DNA of 64,000 nucleotides from Whalleya microplaca (Eukaryota; Ascomycota; Sordariomycetes; Xylariales; Xylariaceae). Below, piece by piece: positions 10,851 to 23,695 of the stretch. How positions within the stretch are numbered: the first letter of the stretch is position 1; the number at the start of each line of letters is the position of its first letter. The notes beneath the pieces were generated by a model. That model was not told where the DNA came from. It saw only the letters and a list, made by a program, of their open reading frames with translations, and did not search any database. The DNA lies in assembly GCA_022497155.1 (NCBI GenBank), contig MU385742.1, forward strand, positions 248,001 through 312,000, written 5' to 3'. Both the position numbers and the translations under genes were made by a program.

Positions 10851-12625
10851 TTACACCAGGTACCGGAACCCCTTTTGCATCTGCAGGGCTTCGTCGGGAC
10901 TGTCCATATGTTCCATCTCCGCCGTCTGGGCCGTGACATCGGGCTGGGCGTCCCAGGCGCGCTCGCCGTCCTCGAGCTTACTATTAAGGTTGTTGAGGAT
11001 GCCGCGGAAGAACCAGCAGCCGAGGATGGTGACACCGAACATGGCGGTGACGATGCCGTAGCTCTTGCGGTACCCGTTGTCCTTCAGGTCCCACACGTAG
11101 CTCCCCGCGACGTTGCCCAGCTGCGAGAAGGCGTTGATCATGGCGATCGCCACCGCGCGCTTGGCCGGCGGCCGCGGGAACGACGAGCTGATCCACGAGT
11201 AGAAGACGATGAAGCCCGCGTACGCGCTCGCCTGCAGGAACAGCGCTACGTAGCGCGCTGCGATGTTCTCGGTCGACATGCTGATGATGAAGCCGACTAT
11301 ACCACCGAGGATCGGGCCGGTGATGTGCCAGAACTATCGAATGTGTCAGCTCATCAACGACACTCATTGATCTTGTGAATACGGGTGTAGAAACGTACCT
11401 TTTCTTGAGTTCTATCGGCATGCCAGGCGTTGAGGAGTGAAACGGCGCAGGAGAAGACCCAGGGTGGAGAGCTCATGAGTAACGTTGGCACGTAGTCAAA
11501 TCCAAGAGTGCCTGTCAAGGTGGGGAAGAATGCATTGAACGACAGACCCACAACGTAAGCAGTGAAAGTGAACATCATGACGTAAATCTTGATGTCTTTC
11601 AAACACATCATGAGTCCGTCTAAGACGCCCTGGCCTTCTGCGTCGACATCGGCTTCGCCTACATCTTCAATCATTCTCAGCTGGGCAACCTCGAGCTCCT
11701 CCGCTGTGAAGCCGCGCGAGTTACGAGGCAGATCAGGTAGGACGAAGGCGGCCGTTATGGCAACGGCCATGGTAGCGGCACCCTCGACTATAATCGGATG
11801 TTAGTTGCATTGCATTCCAAGATTTCATCAGGGGTTCAAAAGCTCACTCCAGAAAAGCCATCGCCAGGCAGCGTGACCCAAAGTACCCTGCATATTCGAC
11901 AAGACACCGGCTCCGACCAGAGCCGAAAAAGCATTGGAGATAATGTTTCCGCAGAACAGGATAGCATTCCTGAATGTCAACTCCTTACGCGTGTACCATT
12001 TCGACTGAATCAGGAGCGCACCGGGCAGGAATGCGGCCTCGACAAATCCCAAAAAGAATCGAACAAGCACCATGCTGGTAAAGTCGGTCGTAACTCCACT
12101 GAGTGTAGATATAAGACCCCATAGCAACATCACGAGCGAGAGGTAGAGCGAAGGCCGTGAGATGCGGTTGATTAACATGTTTGACGGCACTTGCATCAGA
12201 ATGTATCCAACGTATAAGATACTCAGGCAAGTAGCGTATTGTGTCTAACCAATATTAACTTCCGGACAAATGCTTGCAAAATCGGAGAATAACTCGTATC
12301 CAATATTAAGCAGGGAACAACTCACATTATCGAGGTGGAGGTCATCTTGGAGACCCTTGAGCCTCGCGCTCGCAATGTTGTTGCGATCAAGATAGTTGAG
12401 GATGTAGATAAGAACGAAGAGGGAACATCGCGCATCGAGTTTAAGCTTCAGCGTCTTCTCGACATGAGCGCGGCGAGCTGGATCCATAGTCCGAGCAAGC
12501 TGAAATTTCCCCCCATGGTCCCCTTGATCCCCATGATAAGGCGTCGTATGCTGTTCTACCGTTTCTACATCTTGCTTCACATTCACCTCCCGGACAGGAT
12601 CGGCCCTTGAGATCTCGTCGGTCAT
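10851..12625 (-). CDS. MFS permease, anion:cation symporter (Dal5/TNA1-like)
   Basis: Proton-coupled uptake transporter of the allantoate/nicotinate permease group; plasma membrane by family, substrate not predictable. Four exons: 12326-12625, 11848-12244, 11399-11787 and 10851-11333, all with GT-AG introns and a continuous frame, giving 522 residues. The N-terminus is polar, followed by the first membrane segment with the signature LNYLDRNNIASARLKG, typical of this family. Further membrane segments include the motif-A-like region around NRISRPSLYL, the FFLGFVEAAFLPGALL helix and KWYTRKELTFRNAILF. The C-terminal half begins in the MMFTFTAYVVGLSFNAFFPT helix. The C-terminal tail is acidic and cytosolic. 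The in-frame TTG upstream of the ATG at 12625 is not used. No neighbour names the substrate. Confidence 0.92.
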
Positions 12626-15600
12626 GTTCGCTAGGTATGTTACGGCCTGTAACAATATTCCAACCCTCTCCCTCTCTAGAGCAGATGCGAGATCGTGAGA
12701 ATGTCGACGTGGCGACGACAACACCACTCGGTAAGACTCGGAAACTGACAAGATGGTGACATTGTCAAGCAGACGGTGGGGGAGATCTGATTTTATACCT
12801 GGCTAGTATCGTCGTATGATAACCACTAACTTTTAATGTACGTATGTATGTCAAACATGGCAAACCATGTGAGTAGGAAGCGGAGCTCGACCCGCTACTC
12901 CTCCAAACCCCCATTTTGCGGGGCTGATCCGGGAGAACGAGGCTCTTCTTCGGCGTCTTGGCAGTTGGGGATTACGGGGATATAAGGGATGCTGGGGCAA
13001 ACTGAGGAGTAGCGAATGGAGAATACACAACAGAATCTCGAGACACGTCGGACTCACTGCCTACTTTATCTAGAGAAGTGGGCGCGGTAGATAGTACCGC
13101 CAGTTACTGCGTATAACCGTCTTCATCTTGGTAATCGGATCCTTGGCGAAGTTGAATTGCCACCGAACCAAGCAATTGAGCTGTCGCAAGATCCCAAGTA
13201 GTATTATCAGGTGGTCACCAGGAGATTGGGTTGGGACGGGCCAGATATAAGCTGTTGGGTTTAAGTAAAAGACTTCCGGTTAAAATCGCGGTTAAGTTAG
13301 AGAGAGCAGGCAAGATTACCCTCAAATAAACCTTATTGACACGACCGTAGATTTTTGCATGCCCTTACATATAAAGGCCGCGGTCAGGACCAAGTTGATA
13401 AGTTTACGAACACAAGCTAACCCCACAAACTACATTCTAGCTGCTTAGGGTTTTAATCTCCCGTTCATTGGAATACACCGCTTCAGGATTAGTCCTTAGA
13501 AATCCGGAGCGCCAACTAGGTAGTAAAGCGGTAGTGGCTTCGGAGCTCCCAGGCCGATGAACTGGAGTCACACGTCATTTTTATCAACGCAGAGGAACCC
13601 TGAGAATTTCAGTACGCACTTCTTGTTTCAACGGAAGTCTAATAAACCTCATCAGGTACTCGATACCAACGACGGTAGCTGAAATTTTGCAATCACTTGA
13701 CGTTGACCCCCTCAGGGTATTCTTTTAAATGTCCCTAGATCAATTGAGCCAAAAGGCTTCCATCAAATGATCCCTCACTTGAGAGAAGAGTGTTCGTTGG
13801 TGAGCGAAAGAAAAATTGAAGTTGGACGTGAGATGACTGGATAACCCTGTCTGCTTGACACCCTCGTCTCTAACTTTGCCCCATAGCTGTGTGGACCGGG
13901 GCAACGTGGGGAAAACGCCCACGCACGTGGAGGCAGACTCGGGAAACGAAATCAAGCATATCATACGTAATCACTTCAACCTGTGCTCACTCACTCCAAA
14001 TAAGATCTCACCGACGCTGGCAAACATGACGTTAGAAGAGTAAGTCCCTGTTTTGAATTTCTCTCATTCGTCAGGATGAAGAGGATATGTGCCCAGATAT
14101 CGCTCAGTACATAATAGATAATTCCAATCACACTAGTTTAAAAAGGCACGAGTCTTGTTATTCTTAGAATCCGCTTAAAAGAAATAACAGTATGTCATAC
14201 AAATAGCTTAGCCTAAGTCGTGTCAGATTTTATTCGAATCTGTCAAAAAGACATGGTTGTAAGCGCATCTCCGCGGTTGCCGGCGCTTCTTATAACATCG
14301 CCATTGAAGACCCAACACATCCTACTATATATAGTACAAGGTATGCAAAGCGGCGCGTCTTCAAAACTTCTCCATAAGGTTTCGTAGCACGCTGATCACA
14401 TCGATGGTTCCTATAAATGAAGATTGGAAGTGCTTTACTTATCTGCATAGTTTTAAGTACAACCTTTGTTTAATAGCTTTTGATACCTATGACTTCTGAT
14501 GATGGAGCAAATCTATGTTACCATGCTTGATGATTGGTCATGCGGCTATCTCTACCTAGTCGCCCTCTTGATACTCAACAATTGATTTGTTACCAAGTGC
14601 AGACAAGCGCGGCTTCCGGAGGACTAGCTAGATACGCCCTAGGATGGATATCAGAACTCGAGAGCTTCTTTTGACATCAATAACCCCCCAAAGAAAGTTT
14701 CGGCTATGGGTGAAGTAAGCTTATACTGGCAACACCCTGAAGTTGATACGATGTTGACAATGTTGAACTGCACAGACCCGTCACTAGGTGAGCTGTCATT
14801 AAAGTAAATAATAATACTAGTAGGTTTCATTAATCCCTAAGCTCGACTGATTGGCCGATGTGAAGAGGCTGTCAATATGGTCAAGGGGGAGACGTATTTA
14901 TAGCGAATCTGGCAATTTAACCAACGCGTTGGACTAAAATTATCCATGGCAGAAAGAGCTGGAGGTCTTGAGCCATTAATCATACTAAGCGCCAATGAGG
15001 GGGTATTGGCTGCGCGTGCATCCGCAATCATATAGCCAAACCTAGAGTTGATATGGTAGCCAACGAGTTCAAATAGCTTAGGTATCAATCGTGAGCTGTC
15101 TCCAATAGTGAGGAGAATGTTGGGGACTGTACAGGCTTAGCAATAAGAAACAAGCTTTCCTCAAGCTTCTTATGAAGTATTACTAAAGATCTGCCGGATC
15201 GACTTGGTAGGGCTATGTAAGACTTCGGGAGTATACGCAGAACGCAGCGTAGCGATTCCTATGAAAGTCGTTTGTGACTGCTGACCGACTTCCGTATGAA
15301 CCGACATCAATAGTCCAAAGAGGCTGCTGACGTTAGCCTACCCAGAGACATAGCCAATTGAAAAACCTCATACTCGCGTCAATTCGGACACCGAGCGCAC
15401 AATGTCGTACACGAGGCGTACTCATGCTGCTGGTTGGGTAACAGCCATTCGTCATTACTCAGTCCATCTTCGCTGGTACCTGTCCAAGGCCAAAAGCCAT
15501 ATAAGCTGAGGCTTATATGAGGCCACGGGGAAGAATAAGTACAGCTATCTCCTTCTATCTGTCAGTTTTTGTTATCAACTGTGCGATAATCCCTCTCGTC

Positions 15601-15662
15601 GAATCTTAGTCTTTCTTTCTCTGTCTCAACTCCAGTTGTGCTGTGCAGAGACTCACGTAGCT
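12626..15662. other. 3-kb gene-poor stretch
   Basis: Between the permease promoter and the LsdA-like gene. Small open frames at 13740-14043 and 14837-15088 were read on both strands without finding a known domain or a plausible exon chain. No tRNA, repeat array or transposon ends were recognised. A TATA-like CATATAAG lies near 15498-15505, about 160 bp upstream of the next start codon. Confidence 0.45.
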
Positions 15663-16816
15663 ATGCTCACCTCCAAGCTCGCTGGCTTAACTGCCATCTT
15701 CCGCCTTATATCCGCTTACGCCATACCATCAGATGACGGCTTCCCCAACCCCAATTCACAACAACTCCTCGACATCGAAAAACATGCTGATGGATTGTTA
15801 TCAAATCTGCCACCACCCCCACGGCTAAGCCAGGCTGGTATCCAGAACTTCCAATTGATCGCTTTCAATGAGAATTTCGAGGTTGGGTATTTCTCGTCAC
15901 TGGTTGATAACATTACCAACCACGTAGATGGCTTCACGGACGCAGACCACGCAAATCTGGAAGAAATTCTGGAAATACTGAAGACCGTTAAAGCGGTGGG
16001 TCATCACGGTAACATAATTCAAGTGACAAGCACTAACTTTAGCAACAGCAAGAGGAACTCCATGCTCTCACAGCCATCAGCACCCTGAAGCAGTTCAATG
16101 CTTCGCTGGTACCTGAACCATGTACCTACAAGTTTCCCACTACCTCTCTAAAAGATGCCATTAACCTAGCAGAGACCTTCACGTCTCTCGTACTGGGGAC
16201 CCTACAAGACGCCGAGCAGTCGTTTGCACAAAATGGTGACGATGGCCCGGTTCGCGCCATATCTTCCGTCATCGGTCAGGAGGGCGAGCAGAACGGGTTT
16301 TACCGCATCTTTCTTGGCCGCAAGCCCTCACAGAAACCGTTCCTCACGACTAGCACCGCCGCATTTGCCTTCTCCGCATTACAGCAGTTCATCGAATCCT
16401 GTCCCTTCGAAATTACGGACATTGATATACCTATCTTCCCTCCGCTGAATGTCCTGACCACGGCGGAGGCCAAAGACATGACCCTGGCCTTCTCAGCGGA
16501 CCTCTCATCCACAACCCTTGTTAACAAGACTAGCAACCTCTTTATCACATACATAGTTGGCCAGCAGCTTCCCATATCTGAGCCTATCAGCAATGCGAAG
16601 TGGGATGGTAGTGTTCTCAAATTCAATGCGGAGTTCCCATTCACCGAGAACATCATGCAAGGTTTCAGCATCGCCGCACTCACAAACTCGTCAAACTTCA
16701 CGGATGCAGATGCCGTAGTCGCCAACACCATCGCCGCGCCAGGGTTAATACAGGTTAATGATGTATTGCATACGAATGGAAGCAGGAATGGGCACAGGAA
16801 CGCAACTGCCCTCTAA
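15663..16816 (+). CDS. Secreted LsdA/rds1-like protein, ferritin-like domain
   Basis: Member of the fungal late sexual development / rds1-type family, secreted proteins with a ferritin-like helical domain; the biochemical role is not established. Exons 15663-15995 and 16049-16816 (366 residues). The intron has GTGGGT and a CACTAAC branch site; an alternative acceptor 6 bp earlier would add two glutamines. Residues 1-20 form a hydrophobic signal peptide starting MLTSKLAGLT. The mature N-terminus IPSDDGFPNPN and the following FQLIAFNENFEVGYFSSLVDN and QEELHAL are the family's conserved blocks; the last two supply the glutamate-containing helices of the fold. Several NxS/T sites in the C-terminal half suggest glycosylation. 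The upstream in-frame TTG is ignored because it would push the signal peptide inwards. Confidence 0.88.
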
Positions 16817-16988
16817 GGGACATGGAGAAAACAAATACTATTTGACTCTGTTGGCTACATCATTTAAGTGTTGGGTGTCGCATTACCCCTTATATTCTTC
16901 GCACATAACTGTATACAAACTCTATTACACCGACTAGATATCACCTCGTAAGATTATGGATATTGGGCTTGTGAATTAAGATTGAAAT

Positions 16989-17731
16989 GACAAGGGCAGA
17001 CTTGGATACTTACTATTATCTGCAGACACATCTTGGTGGAGAATATGGGCATCTTGAAAGAGCGACCCAAGCCCCTTGATAGCATCACGAAACACTTCGA
17101 GTAGTTCCGACCGAGTTCTGAATGTACGAAGGGGTCTGCCTGCTGGAGAGATAACGAAGCATGTAAATATGAGATCGTCAAATGACCAGCCGGTCTGCTT
17201 AGTATGTCCAATGATGCCCTCGGCAGCGGAAAGATGTCCTTGACTTTGTGTTTCAGCTGCTTTGGCTTGCACTGAGTGCGTAATAAATTTTATATACGAC
17301 TTGAATTGGAGACCTTGGCGTACCTTTGCTGTAGGTACTGTCAACTTCCATGTGGTAGTCAAGGGAGACCACACCCCGGACATTTTCCTCCTTAGCTAAC
17401 TTCAGGTTCTTTTCTCTAAACGGTCGCGAGCCAAGAGCCGCTTGAATTCGACGACGTAGTTCCATCGATTTGAACCTGACCTTTTGGCCCGGTAACAAGT
17501 AGTTCCTTGGCCAACAAGCTCTTCATGGATCGCGATCGATTGCGTTTCGAGATCGAGCTTTTCCAGCGAGGGCACAGACTCGTCATCAACCATGATGAAG
17601 GTACCGGTTCTGTCAGTATTAATGATATCGCTCCTTCCTAGGTCTTGGTCTGTCATTAACTGAAAACTGAACAGTATCGAAAAAAATCTGGAAAACTCGC
17701 TCCGAATGTTGAATGCGTCGCAGCTGTACAA
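16989..17731 (-). pseudogene. Broken FunK1-type protein kinase fragment
   Basis: Remnant of a fungal-specific FunK1 kinase. On the minus strand one frame has the entry block ELVGQGTTCYRAKR and YVVEFKR. The frame then shifts by one base near 17415-17440, and the next frame carries NLKLAKEENVRGVVSL. After a probable intron near 17280-17340 come FTCFVISPAGRPLRTF, ELLEVFRDAIKG and HILHQDVSADN. In FunK1 kinases the last block reads HRDIS; here the HRD arginine is glutamine. The sequence stops soon after, so the metal-binding and C-lobe regions are missing. Frameshift, altered catalytic loop and truncation together make a functional kinase very unlikely. Confidence 0.8.
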
Positions 17732-18775
17732 TCCGGATCGATCAAAGACCCAACTCTATCAGCAATCTACGTATGTAGAAGCTATGAAGGAAGAGTTGCG
17801 TGGGTTGACTTGTGAACACCCCCTGTGCTTGCCCGCATAGGCTCAGAAGTCCATCTTAATAGCTGATATAATTATTCTATTAGAATTAACCGATGACCTT
17901 CACATCACGCCATACCTTCTTTGCGCTGGAGTCTGACACTGCTGAGAGCGTCAGGCAAGCATGTGCATTTCTATTAGCACTCCTTCCAAGTTCAGGTGTT
18001 GTTGAGAATCTAGATCCAGTCTATCTGCCATGTGCCCCGAGTCTTATCGAGTTCCCTCGAAGTGAAGCTTGAGAACCACTGGAGAAAGTCTTGGGGCGAC
18101 GGTGCAGCTTCGTAATAAAATATTACTCATAGATAGGAATGAATTTGGCGAAGTACTTGTGGTCAATTCCATCGACGGCACCATGAATATGGCCGTTTAT
18201 ATTCTCATGGATGTCCTCAATGGTGATACCGGAGATGTGCGGGGCTTGGGATGGCTGAGCCATGTTCAAATATAATCCGGAGTAGGCCAATGAGATAGAC
18301 GTACGCTCAATACAACTGATCCTCGCCCTGACAGAACCGAGAATATGCTGCACAATGTTGGACAGCGCGGTAAGGGGATGCTTGAGGTGCAGTAGTGGAA
18401 ATAGACACAGATCGGAACATATTTGATTGGCTGTATCATTTTGACTTATGCACGACAAGATGTTGTTTATTGGAAGGAAATATTGCTGTCTCACACAGAC
18501 ACATAACATACAATAATACGTAAGATTCATAGTTATTTACATTTTCTCTCCGTTGGAAGTATAAAGATCAAAGAAAACAAGAAAGTGCAGAAAAAGCAGG
18601 CCGGACTTGTGTCATGGGGTTATGATCGCGTCTGAGGGACCCTTTCTGGGTTCCTGTCTTGACATGGAGCCAGTTACCATAATCTCGAAACTTCCCGCTA
18701 AGGATCCCTGTATGTCAACGATGTATCAATTGCATTCAAACTCACTCACTGACCTCTGTAATCGTGGTCTCTGTC
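17732..18775. other. Intergenic, one unexplained small frame
   Basis: Between the kinase relic and the oxygenase. A minus-strand frame from about 18265 to 18123 would encode 46 residues beginning MAQPSQAPHISGITIEDIHE. It might be the first exon of a lost gene, but no continuation was found and I do not call it. Confidence 0.4.
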
Positions 18776-19917
18776 TTAATTGTCAAATTTATTCCCCAGC
18801 CCCTTGGCCTGCTCGAAAATCCACTCCTTGGCCGTGAGCCCCTCGCCCTCTTCCGGGCCGTCGGGGATGCCTGCGCCCCTGAGCTGCTTCATCCCGCACT
18901 TGTCCTCCGGCCGCACGAAGTACACGATACTGTACCGCGGCCACTTGCCCTGCGCGCCAGGCGACGGCACGACACGGTGACGGCCCGAGCAGAGCACGCC
19001 GTTGGTGAACTTGACGGCCGCGTCGCCAAGGTTGATGATGGCGCAGCCCCGCTTCGGCCGCACCCAAAGCCACTCGCCGGGGATGTCGGGCTGCCCGTCG
19101 CTCAGCTGCGCCTTGCGCGCCGATTCGGACCAGACCTGGAGGCCACCGAGCCAGTTCATCAAGATCGTGATCCTGTGCGCGATAATGTTAGCTTGCATAC
19201 CTAAGGTGTTGACCGAGAGTGTTGTGGCCTTGGCAGCCTAGGTGGTACTCACGTGCCGAAGTCCGTGTGCGAGGGCGTCTGGATCTCGGGCATTTCCTCC
19301 GAGGCTCGTGGCGGCCCCCTGGTGATGCGGACGTGGTCGCCCGAGGACTCTGCTATCCTGTGTCGGGTCGCGAACTCGGTGTGGTCGACGCCCAGCTTTT
19401 CCGCCAGCACGCCCAGGATCCTCATCCCGATGTCATGGGCGGTTTTCATGTAGGCGCTGAAGAGGGGCTTGGCGTCTAGGACCGGCGCGGGCCATGATCG
19501 GCTCATTTGGTTGTCGGGCACGATCATGTCGTTCTTGCTGATGTTGAAGAACTCGGCTGTGTCGGGTGTCCCGGTCTTGTCAGTCACGGACGAGCCGGCG
19601 AACTTGTAGCCGAAGAGGGATTGTTGTGCCGGCTTGTACTTCATCTTCTCGTCGACAGGAAGCTTGAAGACCTCCTCTCCTACGAGGACTATGTCATCAG
19701 CACCCCTCAGGATGACCTCACCAGCGTCGCATCCTCCTAGCTCTAGGTAGAAGAAGCCCCGACCCTTACAGATGTCGAAGACGCGGTCCTGTTCTGCAGC
19801 ATCGCTATTGAGCAGTTTGGCCAAGGAAATTGTTTGCAGTTCTACGGTAGGCACATTGTCTGGGAAGGGAGGGTACTGGTTTGGAGTAAATTCGCTGTGT
19901 TCTTCCTTATGAGGCAT
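18776..19917 (-). CDS. 2-oxoglutarate/Fe(II)-dependent oxygenase, isopenicillin N synthase-like
   Basis: Predicted non-haem iron oxygenase that couples 2-oxoglutarate decarboxylation to oxidation of an unknown small molecule. Exons 19253-19917 and 18776-19172 with an 80-bp GT-AG intron; 353 residues, usual for the family. The N-terminal DIOX_N-like part (about 24-140) contains the conserved RGFFYLEL block. The iron ligands are visible: H217 and D219 in SHTDFGT and H287 in SGRHRVV. R301 in WPRYS is the 2-oxoglutarate-binding Arg-x-Ser. No signal peptide, so cytosolic. The nearest neighbour upstream is a Zn2Cys6 regulator on the same strand, 0.9 kb away, which could control it; this is only positional. 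Confidence 0.92.
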
Positions 19918-20850
19918 GATTGTTGTAGCAATTAGCCAGTTAAAAAATCAGATAAAATGGTCAACGAAGAATGATCGCAGAGTCGAGGAAGCAAATGTTG
20001 GTCGTCAATCATAGACAGGTGTCGTGTAATGAACTTTTACTTCTTCGAAGGTAATGTTTGGCCAACAGGAACATGCCTGTATATTTAGTGGCCGAAAGTT
20101 TATTTTTCTTTGCCGTGGATGTGGAGGCAAAGCGAAATAGCCTCGGGCCTCAAGTAGCTCAACGTCGACCGCCTTAAATAGTTTTGCGTATACCAGATAG
20201 GAGGTGCAACTGTAATGAGGGGAAGAATGCGGCTGCGGGCGGCTAGACATCCGTAGTGGCCGACGTCATGTATGTGAAGCGTATAGCGTTGTTTGACCGG
20301 TGACAGTTACCCCAGCTTCTCCGCATGCATCTTCCGTCTCCATATGATGTCGGCATTCAGTTGCGGCTCGTATTGCGTATAAGCTATCCTTATGCAGTGA
20401 ACCAAACACTGGTCTACTCGGAGACGTGCTTGGTATGTTTGTGTGTACACATATAAAGAAGCCTAACAACTTGCGTTGACGAGAAAGTGGACACCTCCCT
20501 ATGAAATAATAGATGCAACTAATAGTCTTCATAAACCGGATTAAGCAAAGAATTGAGAGCACTGATATGTCCAGCTACGAACGAATCTCGGGAATCAATT
20601 ACTAGTGATTAGAGATAAGAATAATTATGATTACTTGCATACCCGGGGAGTCTCCGCAGCGAATATTTGGGTAAAGTAGAACAGAAGTCATATATTGACA
20701 TATTGGATAGTCATTAAGGAGTGGCATTACGGCTTCATAGTCATACATCATCAACAGTATTTAAATTTACAAGTCTAAACGCCCGAGAACTTCCTATTCG
20801 CTACCAGAGTGGAGGTTCGGATTCCATGAGATTAGGGGCTCCGTCTTCAT
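19918..20850. other. Oxygenase promoter / regulator 3' flank
   Basis: Contains the promoter of the 2OG oxygenase and the 3' end of the Zn2Cys6 gene. I see no further gene or clear regulatory motif. Confidence 0.45.
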
Positions 20851-23275
20851 CTAGCATATATCCGACGCTGGTGAAATTGAAGAATAGATTCTGCATCTAT
20901 CTCTTTGAGTCAGCAGACACCACAGAATGGGGTAGTTCCAGAGAACACAAACCGGCGTATCATCTTCCCAGTCTGCCTCCACCCCCCCAATCATATCACT
21001 GAAGTTAGTTTGCCCATCACTTGTGGTTGGGTCTTGCGGCGCACTTTGTCCAACTTTCTGTTTCAATATCTCAAATACTTCACGCACGGCTTCCACGGAG
21101 GCGTCAATTGTAGGTTGATAGAGAGCCGGCCCTTTTAGTCCCTTCATCAGAGTATCTATGTGTGCTGTGACTGCTGCCTGGAACAAGTAGCCTTTGACAT
21201 TCGTCTCTCCAGCCTGTACACGACGAAGCAGATAATGCTTCGAATCATGCAGGATGCTTAATAGATCTGGTCGAGGGGTGGGTGGTCCTAGACCATCATC
21301 TTCTAACAAATGGTTCTGAACTTCAAAAGCAACAACTAGAGTGGCTTGACACAAAATATATCGAAAGAAGCCCGACCCGCAGATGACAAAACGCGCAAGG
21401 TCGTCTGTGTCATGGAGAATGGGTACTGATTCTTTCGTCAGAGGAGTCCATGGTGTATAGCTGGCGGCGGCTAAAGGGAAAACGGTGAGGTAGAGTCTTG
21501 CTGAGATTTCGACCCCATGTTTCTTGGAAAATGCATAGGCTGGCTCGTTCGTCCCTAGTCCGATATAAGGAAGGTGCAGAGCCATGAAGTAACGACGGAC
21601 AAAGAAGTCTACGAACCGCCGCTGAAACAAGTTTGGCTGTCTTCCGGAGGGACCAAATGCTCGAAGAGTATTTGATAATAATTTGTATGTGGCACTAAGT
21701 TGATTATGTAACCGGATGGTGTCATCGTATGAGGTTTTACCTAGTGTCCTATTAAGGAATCGTGCTATCGAGAGACGTGCTGGAAAGCTTGCGCGGAGGG
21801 CTAACGGAATCGACATATCTGTAAAACTTTCTGATGGCTTGGCAATAGGTGAGATCGTATCTTCAGTTAACTGATCGTCGTCACAGTTAGCTGGAGCACT
21901 TGTGTCATAGTCGTCGGGATAAATCAAAGGTGGCCCCCCAGCGTCGATACTCGTCTGCAATGCAATCTCGAGAATAGTATTCCAGAGCCGTCGGCGCATT
22001 TCCGCAACGAAAGGCGTCATTTTTGGGAGTTTCTCCGGATCCCTGTGTAGGCCCATGTACATGGCTGTTCGTATTATTTGCCCAGCAGACAGCCAGACTA
22101 AGTCTGCACCTACAGACACGGCCTGGCGTGCTAAAGAGAGAAGCAGCATGACCTGCAAAGCAGAAAAAGATAATATTGACCTGGGATTTGGAGAGATGAG
22201 CCAGCTCTGGGCCTCATAAACCCATTGGACTGCGGACTTGCGCATAGTGAAATGGTCGTCGTAAATGGTACTGCCGATGGCCATTACGAGTTGAAGTTGG
22301 ATAATGAAGGAAGAGTCAACAGAGTTAGACAACCAGAAATTTTCGTACTCCTTTCGGAAAGTTGGCACATGTAGAATGCGAAATATGGATTCCAATGTTC
22401 GAAGGTATCCGTCTACGAGCCTGTCTGCGATCTCTCGTGACGGCATATGAATGCCGAATTTGAAGCTTAGCTCAGGCACCCGTTGGGCCTTGACTATACG
22501 TGCCAATGACTTGCATTTGGATATAAGGTCCATCAGATCCGGTTTATCTGGGTTGTGCTTTTGTTCGAAAATGTCCAATATGCGTTTAAACTATGAATGG
22601 AGAGTTAGTGGTTAACAGCTAGAACCACATGGTAGATATACATACCTCCAGATAACCTACATTGGATATCAAATTCATCCAGTGACTCTGGCCCAAATAC
22701 CTAGTTTTTGACATGACACTCTTGCTCATCAAGTGGAAGTTGCCGGCAAGGTGACTGTGTATAGGTTGGGTAGCAGTGGGCGATGGCCGCGGGATATTTT
22801 TAGAGGGTGATTGCTGTGCTGAAGATTCCTCCAGTCTGCGCTCAAGCTCTTTAATCCGTTCCAACAACGAGTTCACATCAAACGCGGGGCCACGATGCTG
22901 AGAAGACGTTGAGTCGATGGGTGTCGACCCATTCAAGGAAATAGATGAATGTTCATCATTGGATAGATCCCCATGTAGTGTCGAACCACCTACTTCAGCT
23001 GGGGCGGGTGCCTCTGCATCATTGAAGTTGGAGCGAGCATCGGTAATCTGATATTGGCCGATGTTTGTGGGACCCGTGGCAGATATCCCCGAGTGTCGCA
23101 AATTGGGCGAGCTTTGAGGCTCAAATACGCACGTTTTATGCTTGGATCGGATGCAGGCGCCACAGGGCAAGTTGCGATCACAGCGAATCTTGGACTTCCT
23201 GCAACTAACACACGCAAGAGCTGGCCGGCGACGGCGGCGGTCGGCCTTCGCATTCGGTGTATCATCAGCCATCAT
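20851..23275 (-). CDS. Zn2Cys6 transcription factor with fungal_trans domain
   Basis: Nuclear regulator. Exons 22646-23275 and 20851-22590, joined by a 55-bp intron in frame; 789 residues. The N-terminal binuclear zinc cluster has cysteines at 22, 25, 32, 38, 41 and 49 (CX2CX6CX5CX2CX7C), preceded by a basic run RRRRR. A short leucine-containing helix with LLERIKELERRLEES (about 145-160) is the usual dimerisation coiled coil. The second exon holds the helical fungal_trans middle homology region, with the characteristic AQSWLISPNPRSILSF and GLHRDPEKLPKMTPFVAEMR blocks. Either ATG of the MMADD start is possible. The targets are unknown; the 2OG oxygenase downstream is the closest candidate. Confidence 0.93.
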
Positions 23276-23695
23276 TCTAGAATGGCATTAATATGCACTT
23301 GATGGGAAAGAGGGAGTCGGTGCTCCTAGTCGTCCTGACCAGATCTCTGAAATACCGTGGTACGCATCAATCGGGGATTTGGCTTTTTCGGCCGAATTTG
23401 ATTACGAAGAATGGTCTTAACAGTTTTGCTACGAAGATACGACAGAAATTGTTAGGAATTCCCCGAGCCTTGGCAAGCGAATTTGCCGAGATTTCAATCC
23501 CAACCGTCTTAGTCTCGGCCGACTCATTAGTTATACATATCAAATTCCATCCTTCTTTAGATTTTGCTGAGATATTTACCCAATTTTGATTTATTCTCAT
23601 CTCATGTCTATCGGTCGATTCTAGGCGAAGCTGTTCACCCTTCAGTCAACTTGTACCTCACACCTTACCTCATATCAACAACAACTACAGCACAT

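Noticed and set aside
14837..15088. 83-codon minus-strand frame
   Set aside because: No recognisable family and no exon partner found.
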